Shown piece after piece: positions 1-8,451 of a DNA stretch of 64,000 nt; within the stretch, counting starts at the first letter, position 1; each line of letters begins with the position of its first letter. The notes beneath the pieces are model-generated. The model had not been told where the DNA came from. It was given only the letters and a program-made list of their open reading frames with translations, and did no database searches. The stretch lies in the NCBI GenBank assembly GCA_031553705.1, contig JAVBLD010000001.1, positions 99,643-163,642 on the forward strand, read 5' to 3'. A program made the position numbers and the translations under genes. Origin of the DNA: JAVBLD01 sp031553705. Its GTDB lineage: Bacteria > Bacteroidota > Bacteroidia > Bacteroidales > Marinifilaceae.

Positions 1-19
1 TCCTAATAATTACAATTTT

Positions 20-1408
20 CTAATAATATTTCAACATATTCGCCTCCTGGGGTGTCAGAAAACGCCATTTCCCGCGTGGAAGCCTCTTTTTGGTGATACC
101 GGCAAAATACACCCGGTCCAGTTTTACAATCTGATATCCGAGGTGTTCAAATATCCGGCGGACAATACGGTTTTTCCCCGAATGGATTTCAATACCTATC
201 TGAGTTTTATCATCCGAAGCGTAACTGATTTCGTCCGCTCTTATAAAACCGTCTTCCAATTCTACGCCCGTGGCAATGGTTTCCATATCCTGCTTTGTCA
301 CCGGCTTATCTACAAATACGTGATATATCTTTTTACGGTCGTATTTCGGATGTGTCAATTTTTTGGCCAGATCGCCGTCATTGGTAAATAACAATACCCC
401 CGTAGTATTCCTGTCCAGGCGTCCCACAGGAAATACCCGTTCTTTACAGGCGCCCTCAATAAGGTCCATCACAGTCTTCCGTTCCAATGGGTCTTCAACT
501 GTCGTCACACAATTTCTCGGTTTATTCAATACCAGGTATACCTTACGTTCCGGCATGATTCTTTCGCCATCCACTTCAATACAATCCTTCTTATGGACTT
601 TCACGCCGACTGATTGTACCAACTCACCGTTTACCTTGACTCTTCCGGAAGTAATCAATTCATCGGCATCCCGGCGTGAACAGATTCCGGACATCGAAAT
701 ATACCGGTTTAAACGTAATTCGGTATCTTCGTTTTCATTCTTTAGACGATGCTGCAGGATTTTTTTCTTACTATAATGCTTTTGCCGCAGTGTCTCCTTC
801 TCCTCGTTGCTGATTGTATCCCTGAAACCACCACGGGCGGGGATACGTTCTCCGTAATATTCATTCCTGTTTCCATGAGTACGATCCACCCGGTTAAAAT
901 TCTGCTCACCCTCTCTTCTGGCCGGCCTGTATTCCCTGTTTCTCGTTCCCTCCCGGTTGAAATTTCCTTTTCGTTCCCCTGCGCCCGGGACATACCTGCC
1001 CTCTCTCCTGTCATCGTTCCGCCACTCCTGTCGCCTTTCCCGGTCCGGTTGATCCGAATATTGTCTTCTTTCTCCGTCGTTTCTGTACGGCTTACGCTCC
1101 GTATACCCTCTTTGATCCGGATTACCATACTGTCCCTTCGTATAACTATGCCTCTGGCCTTCTTGTTGCGGACGGTCTATCCGGTTATAATTCCGTTCTC
1201 CTTTTTGACGATCGGTCCGGTTAATGCGATTAAGATATCGTTCCCGGCCTCCATTATCCGGATGCGCCTGGTCTTTCCGGTGCGCTCCTTCCTCACAGGC
1301 AACGTCTTTTCTATCCCGCAATTCATTCCCTCCTTTGCCGTAGTCATTCTCGTAAGGCCTGATAATCCGTTTTCTTTTAGGCCTTTTATTCTCCTGATTA
1401 TTTTCCAT
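20..1408 (-). CDS. rluB: 23S rRNA pseudouridine synthase (RluB/RsuA family) with long disordered N-terminal extension
   Basis: Predicted to isomerise a uridine in large-subunit rRNA. The C-terminal half is a standard RsuA/RluB-family enzyme: an S4 RNA-binding domain at about residues 230-280 (LNRYISMSGICSRRDADELI) followed by the catalytic domain with the GRLDRNTTGVLLFTNDGDL motif, whose catalytic Asp is residue 332. The first ~225 residues are not part of the enzyme fold: they are low-complexity and rich in Arg, Asn, Gly, Glu, Gln and Tyr, and look like a disordered RNA-binding tail. Such extensions are known in Bacteroidota orthologues. The total of 462 residues compares with about 290 for E. 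coli RluB. Last gene of a leftward tgt-lptG/F-rluB cluster, 39 bases after the permease gene. RluB is preferred to RluE/F by similarity, but exact site specificity is inferred. Confidence 0.93.
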   Translation of the reverse strand: MENNQENKRPKRKRIIRPYENDYGKGGNELRDRKDVACEEGAHRKDQAHPDNGGRERYLNRINRTDRQKGERNYNRIDRPQQEGQRHSYTKGQYGNPDQRGYTERKPYRNDGERRQYSDQPDRERRQEWRNDDRREGRYVPGAGERKGNFNREGTRNREYRPARREGEQNFNRVDRTHGNRNEYYGERIPARGGFRDTISNEEKETLRQKHYSKKKILQHRLKNENEDTELRLNRYISMSGICSRRDADELITSGRVKVNGELVQSVGVKVHKKDCIEVDGERIMPERKVYLVLNKPRNCVTTVEDPLERKTVMDLIEGACKERVFPVGRLDRNTTGVLLFTNDGDLAKKLTHPKYDRKKIYHVFVDKPVTKQDMETIATGVELEDGFIRADEISYASDDKTQIGIEIHSGKNRIVRRIFEHLGYQIVKLDRVYFAGITKKRLPRGKWRFLTPQEANMLKYY

Positions 1409-1447
1409 ACCTTTCTCTATGGTTTATGGTTAATGTAAATGATTCAT

Positions 1448-2527
1448 TTATTTTGGCGCCATCCGATATAAGAACAGTCCGATAATTGTAAACAAGATAT
1501 TCGGTGTCCATACAGCCAATAGTGGATTCATATCTCCATTCGTTGCAAATACGGTTGAAAACTGCATAAATAAGATATAAGAAAAGCTGATCAAGATACC
1601 AAAGCCCAAATGCAAACCCATCCCTCCTCTTACTTTGCGGGAAGAGATCGATGCGCCGATCAGGGTCAGGATAAAAGTAGCAAAAGCGTTAGCCAACATT
1701 TTATATCTTTCGATCTGAAACTCAATCACATTCGAACTTCCTCTCAACCTCATTCGTCGCTCATATTCTTTCAACTCCGGCAATGTCAACTGCTCTTTGA
1801 TCTTTTTAGGATTCTCAGTAAACTCTTCCGGTTGAAATTCAAATACGGTATCTATCTGCTTACCGGTAGTATATATCTCCTTATCTCCTTCCAGTTCACG
1901 CAATTTCCAATTCTGAATGCTCCACATCCGCTTCTCTTTATTCCATACTATCCTCGACGAGGTAAGCTTGCTGACCAGCGAATCCCCGACAAAGCGTTCT
2001 ATCGAAAAATCATATCCTATATTCGAGGCAACAGAAAAACTCGACATATAGATATATTCACCGGGTGCTATCTGCCTATGGATATTTTGTTCTCTGTTGC
2101 TGAATTTCTTCCCCATATACTCCTTCTCAAATTCTATGCGCTTCTGATTGGCATTCGGAATAACAAAAGCTCCCAGCAAAAACGATAGCATCGCGATAAT
2201 GGTTGCCGATATAAGGTAAGGTACAAGAAAACGCTTAAAGCTGATTCCGGTACTCAATATAGCGATGATCTCACTGGAATAAGCCATTTTAGACGTAAAA
2301 AAGATCACCGATATAAACGTAAACAACGATGAAAAAACATTGGCAAAATAGGGGATAAAATTCATGTAATAATCCACGATTATTTTCCATACCGACGCCT
2401 CTCCCTCAATAAACCGCTCCAGTTTTTCGGAAACATCAAAGATCACTACTATACACAAAATCAAAGCTAACGAAAAAAAGAACGTCTCCAGAAATTTGCG
2501 TATAATATATAAGTCCAGTTTTTTCAA
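1448..2527 (-). CDS. LptF/LptG-family LPS export permease
   Basis: YjgP/YjgQ (LptF/LptG) family inner-membrane subunit of the LptB2FG transporter that extracts lipopolysaccharide and passes it to the periplasmic bridge. An N-terminal helix block (KKLDLYIIRKFLETFFF, then a hydrophobic segment), two further transmembrane segments, a central periplasmic beta-jellyroll region (about residues 130-260) and three C-terminal transmembrane helices match the family. The start is uncertain: no ATG precedes the first membrane helix. A TTG at 2527 gives the family-like beginning KKLDLYIIRK; the frame stays open to a TTG at 2614 with a GTG at 2608, adding about 29 polar residues. It lies between tgt and rluB on the same strand, probably co-transcribed. 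Confidence 0.85.
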   Translation of the reverse strand: MKKLDLYIIRKFLETFFFSLALILCIVVIFDVSEKLERFIEGEASVWKIIVDYYMNFIPYFANVFSSLFTFISVIFFTSKMAYSSEIIAILSTGISFKRFLVPYLISATIIAMLSFLLGAFVIPNANQKRIEFEKEYMGKKFSNREQNIHRQIAPGEYIYMSSFSVASNIGYDFSIERFVGDSLVSKLTSSRIVWNKEKRMWSIQNWKLRELEGDKEIYTTGKQIDTVFEFQPEEFTENPKKIKEQLTLPELKEYERRMRLRGSSNVIEFQIERYKMLANAFATFILTLIGASISSRKVRGGMGLHLGFGILISFSYILFMQFSTVFATNGDMNPLLAVWTPNILFTIIGLFLYRMAPK

Positions 2528-2612
2528 CTTAAAACAAGATCTCAGGGCAAGCAAAACAGCCCGCCCTTGTTTCCCACTATGCTGCTTATCTGTATTATCT
2601 CTTTCCACCCCC

Positions 2613-2633
2613 AATTGTTAATTGTTAATTGTT
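2613..2633. repeat. three tandem copies of AATTGTT
   Basis: Perfect 7-base tandem repeat followed by degenerate AT-rich copies, in the gap between tgt and the LPS permease gene. Similar short-period repeats occur at other gene borders in the window (4004-4030, 20708-20728, 24346-24368). Confidence 0.8.
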
Positions 2634-2649
2634 AATTTTTAATTATTGA

Positions 2650-3783
2650 TCACAGCCGTGTTGTAATCTTCTTTACCATGCCTCTTTTCCACTCGACAAA
2701 ATCCCCTTCCATGATGTGTTGTCTCGCTTCTCCTACCAACCACAAATAAAACGCCAGATTGTGCACGGAACATATCTGTAACCCTAACAGCTCATCCGAC
2801 TTAATCAGGTGGCGCAAATAGGCTTTCGAATAATCCCGGTCAACATAACATAAACCTGCCGGATCAATAGCAGAGAAATCCTTCTCCCATTTCTGGTTCT
2901 TTATATTAATTACGCCCTCTGTCGTAAACAACATCCCATTCCGTCCGTTACGTGTGGGCATAACACAATCAAACATATCCACTCCCAATGCAATAGCTTC
3001 CAAAATATTTTCGGGCGTACCGACTCCCATCAGATAGCGTGGTTTGTCCTGCGGTAATATACGGTTCACCACCTCTATCATCGCATACATCTCATCCGCA
3101 GGTTCGCCGACAGCCAAACCGCCGATAGCATATCCGGCACGGTCCAGTGCCACAGCATGCTCCGCCGAACACTCCCGCAAGTCCTTATATATACAGCCCT
3201 GCACGATCGGAAAAAGAGCTTGCTCATAACCATACAACGATTCCGTCGTATCAAAACGAGCCACACATCGCTCCAACCATCGCTGTGTCAACGCTAAAGA
3301 ACGCTTAGCGTACACATAATCGCTCGTTCCGGGAGGACATTCATCAAAAGCCATCACAATATCAGCCCCGATCTGCCGTTGGATATCAATCACATTTTCA
3401 GGCGTAAACAGATGTTTCGAACCATCAATATGGGAACGGAAGGTAACTCCTTCTTCCGTAATCTTCCTGCCGGTATCCGTCAGCGAAAACACCTGAAACC
3501 CTCCGCTATCGGTCAATATCGGCCGCTCCCATCCGTTAAACCGGTGCAACCCGCCGGCAGCATGTAATATCTGCATCCCGGGACGCAAATACAGATGATA
3601 GGTGTTTCCTAAAATTATCTCAGCGTTGATATCCTCCTTCAACTCCCTGGTATGCACGGCTTTTACCGTACCTGCCGTGCCCACCGGCATAAATATAGGA
3701 GTCCGGATCTCTCCGTGCGCTGTGGAAAGAACACCGCACCGAGCTTCACTGTGCTTATCCCTCGTCAAAAGAGTATATTGCAT
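2650..3783 (-). CDS. tgt: queuine/preQ1 tRNA-guanine transglycosylase
   Basis: Exchanges guanine-34 of GUN anticodons for preQ1 in queuosine biosynthesis. 377 residues, the normal bacterial length. Visible motifs are LTDSGGFQVFSL (base-recognition and catalytic Asp near residue 92), GGLAVGEP, and GVDMFDCVMPTRNGRNG with the nucleophilic Asp. The C-terminal zinc site is unusual. E. coli uses C-x-C-x2-C plus a His 29 residues after the middle Cys. Here the aligned positions are Gly310, Cys312, Asp315 and His341, so only one cysteine and the histidine remain. The spacing Cys312-His341 supports this alignment. First gene of the leftward tgt-permease-rluB group; ATG start immediately after an AT-rich promoter region. 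Confidence 0.96.
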   Translation of the reverse strand: MQYTLLTRDKHSEARCGVLSTAHGEIRTPIFMPVGTAGTVKAVHTRELKEDINAEIILGNTYHLYLRPGMQILHAAGGLHRFNGWERPILTDSGGFQVFSLTDTGRKITEEGVTFRSHIDGSKHLFTPENVIDIQRQIGADIVMAFDECPPGTSDYVYAKRSLALTQRWLERCVARFDTTESLYGYEQALFPIVQGCIYKDLRECSAEHAVALDRAGYAIGGLAVGEPADEMYAMIEVVNRILPQDKPRYLMGVGTPENILEAIALGVDMFDCVMPTRNGRNGMLFTTEGVINIKNQKWEKDFSAIDPAGLCYVDRDYSKAYLRHLIKSDELLGLQICSVHNLAFYLWLVGEARQHIMEGDFVEWKRGMVKKITTRL

Positions 3784-3806
3784 ACACTTAAAAATCTATT
3801 GACTTT

Positions 3807-3833
3807 TAGCTTACAAAGGTAAGCTATTTTTTT
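3807..3833 (-). promoter_or_regulatory. candidate -7 promoter element of tgt inside a small hairpin
   Basis: On the reverse strand, TACCTTTG (3821 to 3814) matches the Bacteroidota -7 consensus TAnnTTTG, 31 bases upstream of the tgt ATG. No good -33 TTTG is seen. The element lies in an 8-bp inverted repeat (TAGCTTAC at 3807-3814, GTAAGCTA at 3819-3826) followed on the plus strand by seven T residues, so it could instead or additionally terminate rightward transcription. Confidence 0.4.
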
Positions 3834-4039
3834 AGAAATTTTAATCCCGGCGAGGATTAAATGTAACGCTTTGCACTATTCCGTCAATAAACTTTTATTT
3901 TCTTTGAAAACCAATTTTTTTTTTAAACCTTTGGAAACTGAAAATATACAAAGAAAGCATACTTAAATTTTACGCTGCACTCAATATGAGCAAGAAAAGC
4001 ACTTTCAACATTCAACATTCAATTTTCAACTATATACCT

Positions 4040-6286
4040 ATGAAAAGCTTTTTCCTTCTTCTAACTCTACTCCTTCCGGCCGGCAATTATCTTGCGGCAC
4101 AACAAAAACAACTAAGCCTTAACGATTTTTTTGTCAACGGGACATTCCAGACCAGAGGGATCTACGGAGTTCGTTCGATGAATGACGGAGAGCACTATAC
4201 CGTACTTGAAAACAAAGGTACTAAAATCGCAAAGTATAGCTACAAAACCGGACAATCCGTTGCAACATTACTGGATCTTTCGGAAAAAGAAAATACCGGA
4301 GTAAAACGGATTGATGCCTATGAATTCAACTCGAACGAGAATAAGATACTGATCTGTACAAACCGTCAACCGATCTATCGCCGTTCATTTACCGCCGATT
4401 ATTATATATTCGACCTGAGAAACAGAGAATTAAAACCATTATCGGCCGGTGGAAGCCAACGCCTGGCCACCTTTTCTCCTGACGGCATAAAGATTGCTTT
4501 TGTCCGGGATAATAACATTTTTATCCATGATCTCCGCTTCGGATCCGAACTACGGATCACTAAAGACGGAGAGACGAACCGGATCATAAACGGAGCCCCC
4601 GACTGGGTATACGAAGAAGAGTTCGGTTTTAATAAGGCATTCGAATGGGCACCCGACGGTTCGTCTCTGGCCTTCATCAGGTTTGACGAATCAGCGGTAA
4701 AAGAGTTCCGGATAAATATGTTCGAAGGGATGTATCCGGCCTTAAAAGAAAACGAACTTTACCCGTCGGATTATATCTACAAGTATCCGAAGAGCGGCGA
4801 AAGAAACGCGACGGTTTCCGTACATGTATACGACGTAAAAGAACGGGCAATCCAAACAATGGATATCGGAACCGAAAAAGACATATATATTCCCCGTATC
4901 CAATGGACCAAAGATCCGAAAAAACTGGCGATCATCCGGTTGAACCGCCTCCAGAATAAAATGGATATCTTGCAGGCAAACGTACGTACAGGCAAAACCT
5001 CCCTGCTCTATCAGGAGGAGAACAAATACTATATCGATGAGAGCAACCTGGACCACCTGGTCTTTCTTGAAGACGGCCTGCATTTTGTGATCACCGGCGA
5101 AAAAAGCGGCTATATGCACATCTACCTGTACGACATGACCGGGAAGCTTAAACAATCAGTCACTTCCGGACAATACGACATCATTGATTTCTATGGGTAT
5201 GATTCCAAACGAAAACTGTACTACTACTCTTCGTATGAAGAATCGCCATTGGAAAAATACACCTACTCGATCAGCCTCAAAGGAGAAAAAAAGAAACTGA
5301 CTCCGCAGAAAGGCTGGAACGAAGTGAGTTTTTGCTCAACATTCAGCTACTATATAAACATCGTCTCCAACGCCGAAATGCCCCCGGTAACCGCTTTGTA
5401 TCAGGCGAACGGTAAGCAACTCCGTATTTTGGAAGAGAATCGGAACCTGAAAGAGACGCTGAAACAATATACGATTGCGCAACGCGAATTTATACAGATA
5501 CCCGCCGCCGACGGCAAAACAATGCTGAATGCCTGGATCATGAAACCGGTAAATTTCGACGCCACACGGAAGTATCCGTTACTGATTACACAGTACAGCG
5601 GCCCGAACTCGCAACAGGTAAAGAACAGCTGGAGTATAAGCTGGCTGAACTATCTTGCACAGGAAGGGTATATCGTTGCCTGTATCGATCCGCGCGGGAC
5701 CGCTGCACGGGGAGAAGAGTTCCGGAAATGTACCTATATGCAACTCGGAAAGATTGAAAGCGACGATATCATCGCCTCAGCCAAATGGTTATCCGGACAA
5801 CCCTATATTGATGCCCGGAAAATCGGGATATGGGGATGGAGCTACGGAGGTTTTATGTCCTCATTGTGTCTGATGAAAGGTAACGATGTCTTTTCTACCG
5901 CTATCGCCGTAGCGCCGGTAACCCATTATAAATATTACGATTCGATCTATACCGAACGATTCATGCGTACTCCGCAGGAAAATCCGAAAGGATATAACGA
6001 AAATGCACCGTTGAACTGGGCCGACAAACTGAAAGGTAATTTGCTGCTATGTCATGGCACAGCCGACGATAACGTACACGTACAGAATACATACGAATTG
6101 GCTGAAAGGCTGGTACAGGCAAACAAACAGTTCGATATGGCGATCTATACCAACCGGAATCATTTTATCAACGGCGGCAATACGACCCTTCAACTATATA
6201 CGAGATTTGTGGATTACCTGAATAAAAATCTAAAACCACAGATAAACACGGATTATGTTCAGATAAACACAGATTCGAAAAAATGA
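4040..6286 (+). CDS. dipeptidyl peptidase IV (S9 family)
   Basis: Exported serine exopeptidase releasing Xaa-Pro or Xaa-Ala dipeptides, involved in protein and peptide catabolism. The ATG at 4040 is chosen because it starts a signal peptide (MKSFFLLLTLLLPAGNYLAAQ); an in-frame ATG at 3986 only adds repeat-encoded residues. Next come an eight-bladed DPPIV_N propeller with the WVYEEEFGF motif carrying the Glu pair that binds the substrate N-terminus, and a C-terminal alpha/beta hydrolase with nucleophile GWSYGG, Asp in HGTADDNVH and His in NRNHFINGG. The last ~17 residues (KPQINTDYVQINTD...) are encoded by an intergenic-type repeat and lie outside the fold. Probably periplasmic or surface-attached. 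Confidence 0.95.
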   Translation: MKSFFLLLTLLLPAGNYLAAQQKQLSLNDFFVNGTFQTRGIYGVRSMNDGEHYTVLENKGTKIAKYSYKTGQSVATLLDLSEKENTGVKRIDAYEFNSNENKILICTNRQPIYRRSFTADYYIFDLRNRELKPLSAGGSQRLATFSPDGIKIAFVRDNNIFIHDLRFGSELRITKDGETNRIINGAPDWVYEEEFGFNKAFEWAPDGSSLAFIRFDESAVKEFRINMFEGMYPALKENELYPSDYIYKYPKSGERNATVSVHVYDVKERAIQTMDIGTEKDIYIPRIQWTKDPKKLAIIRLNRLQNKMDILQANVRTGKTSLLYQEENKYYIDESNLDHLVFLEDGLHFVITGEKSGYMHIYLYDMTGKLKQSVTSGQYDIIDFYGYDSKRKLYYYSSYEESPLEKYTYSISLKGEKKKLTPQKGWNEVSFCSTFSYYINIVSNAEMPPVTALYQANGKQLRILEENRNLKETLKQYTIAQREFIQIPAADGKTMLNAWIMKPVNFDATRKYPLLITQYSGPNSQQVKNSWSISWLNYLAQEGYIVACIDPRGTAARGEEFRKCTYMQLGKIESDDIIASAKWLSGQPYIDARKIGIWGWSYGGFMSSLCLMKGNDVFSTAIAVAPVTHYKYYDSIYTERFMRTPQENPKGYNENAPLNWADKLKGNLLLCHGTADDNVHVQNTYELAERLVQANKQFDMAIYTNRNHFINGGNTTLQLYTRFVDYLNKNLKPQINTDYVQINTDSKK
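6237..6275. repeat. two 18-base repeat copies encoding the tail of DPP IV
   Basis: CACAGATAAACACGGATT (6237-6254) and TTCAGATAAACACAGATT (6258-6275) are two degenerate copies at a 21-base period. They fall inside the last codons of the peptidase gene and give the repeated peptide QINTDYVQINTD. The following gap to 6395 holds a C-rich stretch with repeated GCCxCCTGC-type units (about 6351-6380) and no gene. Confidence 0.65.
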
Positions 6287-6395
6287 CGAGATTTATAATA
6301 AGATCAGGTCAAAGGTACACGGTGCAAGATAATTCGTAATTCTTAAAGCTTGCCGCCTGCTACCCGCCACCTGCCACCCGTTTAAAATATAAATT

Positions 6396-7859
6396 ATGAG
6401 TAATGAGATTAAAAATTTAAAACCGGAAGCCGTTTGGGCAAATTTCTACAAACTGACACTGGTACCCCGTCCATCCAACCATGAAGAAAAAGCAAGAGCT
6501 TTTATGATGGATTGGGCGAAAGAACACCACATCGATGCACAAATAGATGAAGTCGGGAACATCATTATGAGTAAACCGGCCACTCCGGGTATGGAGAACC
6601 GGAGAGGGATCATCCTTCAGGGCCACCTGGATATGGTACCTCAGAAAAACGAAGACACCGTACACGATTTCGAAAAAGATCCGATTCAGGCGTATGTGGA
6701 TGGAGAATGGGTAAGAGCGAAAGGAACAACCCTGGGCGCCGATAACGGTATGGGTGTCGCCGCCGCGATGGCAGTTCTGACGGATACCGATATCCAACAT
6801 GGACCGATCGAAGTGCTGATCACGGCTACCGAAGAGACCGGTATGGACGGAGCCATCGGACTAAAACCAGGTATACTAAAGGGAGAGATTTTGTTGAATC
6901 TCGACTCTGAAGACGAAGGCGAACTTTATGTAGGATGTGCAGGCGGTATGGATTCTACTATTGTATTCAACTATGAAGAAGAAACCGTTCCGGCCAAAAG
7001 CAAAGCTTACCGGTTGGCCGTAAAAGGACTAAAAGGCGGTCACTCCGGAATGGATATCAATCTGGGCAGAGGAAACTCCAACAAATTATTGTTCCGTTTC
7101 CTGAAAACCTATGCCCAAAAATTGGGAATAAGAGTATCTTCCATCACCGGCGGTTCGCTTCGTAACGCGATACCACGCGAATCATTTGCAGTGATTGTCG
7201 TTCCTGAAGCCAACGACAAAGCGCTATATGCTGCGATCAGAGAAGCGGAGCAAATCTACAAGGCAGAACTGGAGGCAAAAGAACCGACGCTGCAAATCTT
7301 TGCAGAAGAGACTGCTATGCCGGCATTCGTAATCGACGGGACAGTTCAATCCCGGTTAGCGAACGCAATCCTTGCCTGCCCGAACGGTACGGTACGGATG
7401 ATCGATTCAATGCCCGGCACGGTAGAAACCTCCAATAACCTGGCCATTGTAAAATCGGAAAAAAGAAAGATCACTGTTAATACCCTGATGCGCTCATCCG
7501 TGGACTCTGCCAAAATAGCCCTGGGTCAATCAGTCGAAGCCGTTTTTGAATTGGCAAAAGCAGACTCTATCGTACTTGACGGCTCCTATCCGGGTTGGAA
7601 ACCGAACCCCGACTCCGCGATCCTGAAAACGATGCAGGAAGTATACAAAGGCCTCTACGGAAAAATACCGGCTGTTATGGCCGTACATGCCGGCTTGGAA
7701 TGTGGCATACTCGGAGCGGCTTATCCTCACTGGGATATGATCTCCTTCGGCCCGACCATCCGTCATCCTCACTCTCCCGACGAAAAGGTAGAGATCGCTT
7801 CTGTTGCCAAGTTTTGGGAATTCCTGAAAGCAACCCTGAAAAATGTTCCGGTAAAATAA
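6396..7859 (+). CDS. pepD: aminoacyl-histidine dipeptidase (peptidase D, M20C)
   Basis: Cytosolic di-zinc dipeptidase of the PepD/PepT-like M20 family. 487 residues, the usual PepD length. Metal and catalytic motifs in order: GHLDMVPQ (His and Asp ligands), GADNGMG (bridging Asp), TATEETGMDGA (catalytic Glu pair), NLDSEDEGELYVGCAGG, HSGMDINLGRGNSN in the lid domain, HAGLECG, and the final His ligand in RHPHSPDEKVEI. No signal peptide, consistent with cytosolic peptide breakdown. It stands downstream of the DPP IV gene but is separated by 109 bases of repeat-like sequence, and it is closed by a strong hairpin terminator. Confidence 0.95.
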   Translation: MSNEIKNLKPEAVWANFYKLTLVPRPSNHEEKARAFMMDWAKEHHIDAQIDEVGNIIMSKPATPGMENRRGIILQGHLDMVPQKNEDTVHDFEKDPIQAYVDGEWVRAKGTTLGADNGMGVAAAMAVLTDTDIQHGPIEVLITATEETGMDGAIGLKPGILKGEILLNLDSEDEGELYVGCAGGMDSTIVFNYEEETVPAKSKAYRLAVKGLKGGHSGMDINLGRGNSNKLLFRFLKTYAQKLGIRVSSITGGSLRNAIPRESFAVIVVPEANDKALYAAIREAEQIYKAELEAKEPTLQIFAEETAMPAFVIDGTVQSRLANAILACPNGTVRMIDSMPGTVETSNNLAIVKSEKRKITVNTLMRSSVDSAKIALGQSVEAVFELAKADSIVLDGSYPGWKPNPDSAILKTMQEVYKGLYGKIPAVMAVHAGLECGILGAAYPHWDMISFGPTIRHPHSPDEKVEIASVAKFWEFLKATLKNVPVK

Positions 7860-7879
7860 GTACAAGCTTTATAAATTCA

Positions 7880-7915
7880 AAACAGCATCCCGAAACCTGT
7901 CAGGATGCTGTTTTT
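7880..7915. terminator. convergent terminator of pepD and the tailspike-like gene
   Basis: Perfect 11-bp stem AAACAGCATCC (7880-7890) / GGATGCTGTTT (7903-7913) followed by a T run on the plus strand. It lies between two convergent genes. A near copy of this hairpin is found at 12789-12823. Confidence 0.85.
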
Positions 7916-7929
7916 CAATATACCCGATC

Positions 7930-8451
7930 TTACCGGTTTATAAAATCCTCAATCGCTTTAAGTCTCTCTTCCAGTTCGGACACTCTCTTTTTAAGCTCCT
8001 GATTCTCTTTTCTCCGTTCCAGCACCTCTTTCTGTAATCCTTTTAAGGTCAGAATACCGATCTTCGATTCCTCTAACGAATACACCGTCTCCTCCGAACC
8101 ATGCACGATACAGGGAAAATGTTCTTTCCACCACTGTGCGGATGTACCTATCGAATGATATTCAGACTCATTTTCCTTTACCCAGTCATATTCAAATACT
8201 GGGGCATCAGTAAGCATTGGTAAAATTTCCTGTACATGCTCTACATTCTTTTTAAAACGGATATCCGACGAAGTACCGTTAGGTAAATTTCCGCTATGAT
8301 ATAAAGTATACTGATCGAAATAAGGAGTGCCGTCATCTCGGATTCCTAGATATTTTGCGCTGTTATTATTATAAATATATATACCATAATTTTGATTAGG
8401 AATCCAACCAATAACTCCTTTTGTGACACCTCCGGAAACAAATCTTATATA
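7930..8451 (-). CDS. S74-type intramolecular chaperone domain, 3' part of a tailspike-like gene behind an in-frame TAG
   Basis: This segment is in the same frame as the beta-helix gene at 8452-10215 and has no stop between 8451 and its own end. It encodes about 173 residues: a short beta-rich stretch (GGVTKGVIGWIPNQNYGIYI), the S74 signature region SSDIRFKKNVEHVQEILPML, PVFEYDW, SIGTSAQWWKEHFP, and a C-terminal coiled coil (KENQELKKRVSELEERLKAI) ending in EDFINR. This is the layout of endosialidase-type chaperones that trimerise and self-cleave from phage tailspikes. The first in-frame ATG (8217) would give only a 95-residue fragment lacking the start of the S74 domain, so independent translation is doubtful. 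Either the gene is decaying, the stop is read through, or the base call is wrong. Confidence 0.7.
   Translation of the reverse strand, partial: YIRFVSGGVTKGVIGWIPNQNYGIYIYNNNSAKYLGIRDDGTPYFDQYTLYHSGNLPNGTSSDIRFKKNVEHVQEILPMLTDAPVFEYDWVKENESEYHSIGTSAQWWKEHFPCIVHGSEETVYSLEESKIGILTLKGLQKEVLERRKENQELKKRVSELEERLKAIEDFINR

Noticed and set aside
749..1438. Long open frame on the plus strand opposite the pseudouridine synthase extension
   Set aside because: It is antisense to the low-complexity Arg-rich tail; its composition (Ser/Pro/Ile/Arg-rich) follows from the complementary strand and no family features are visible.
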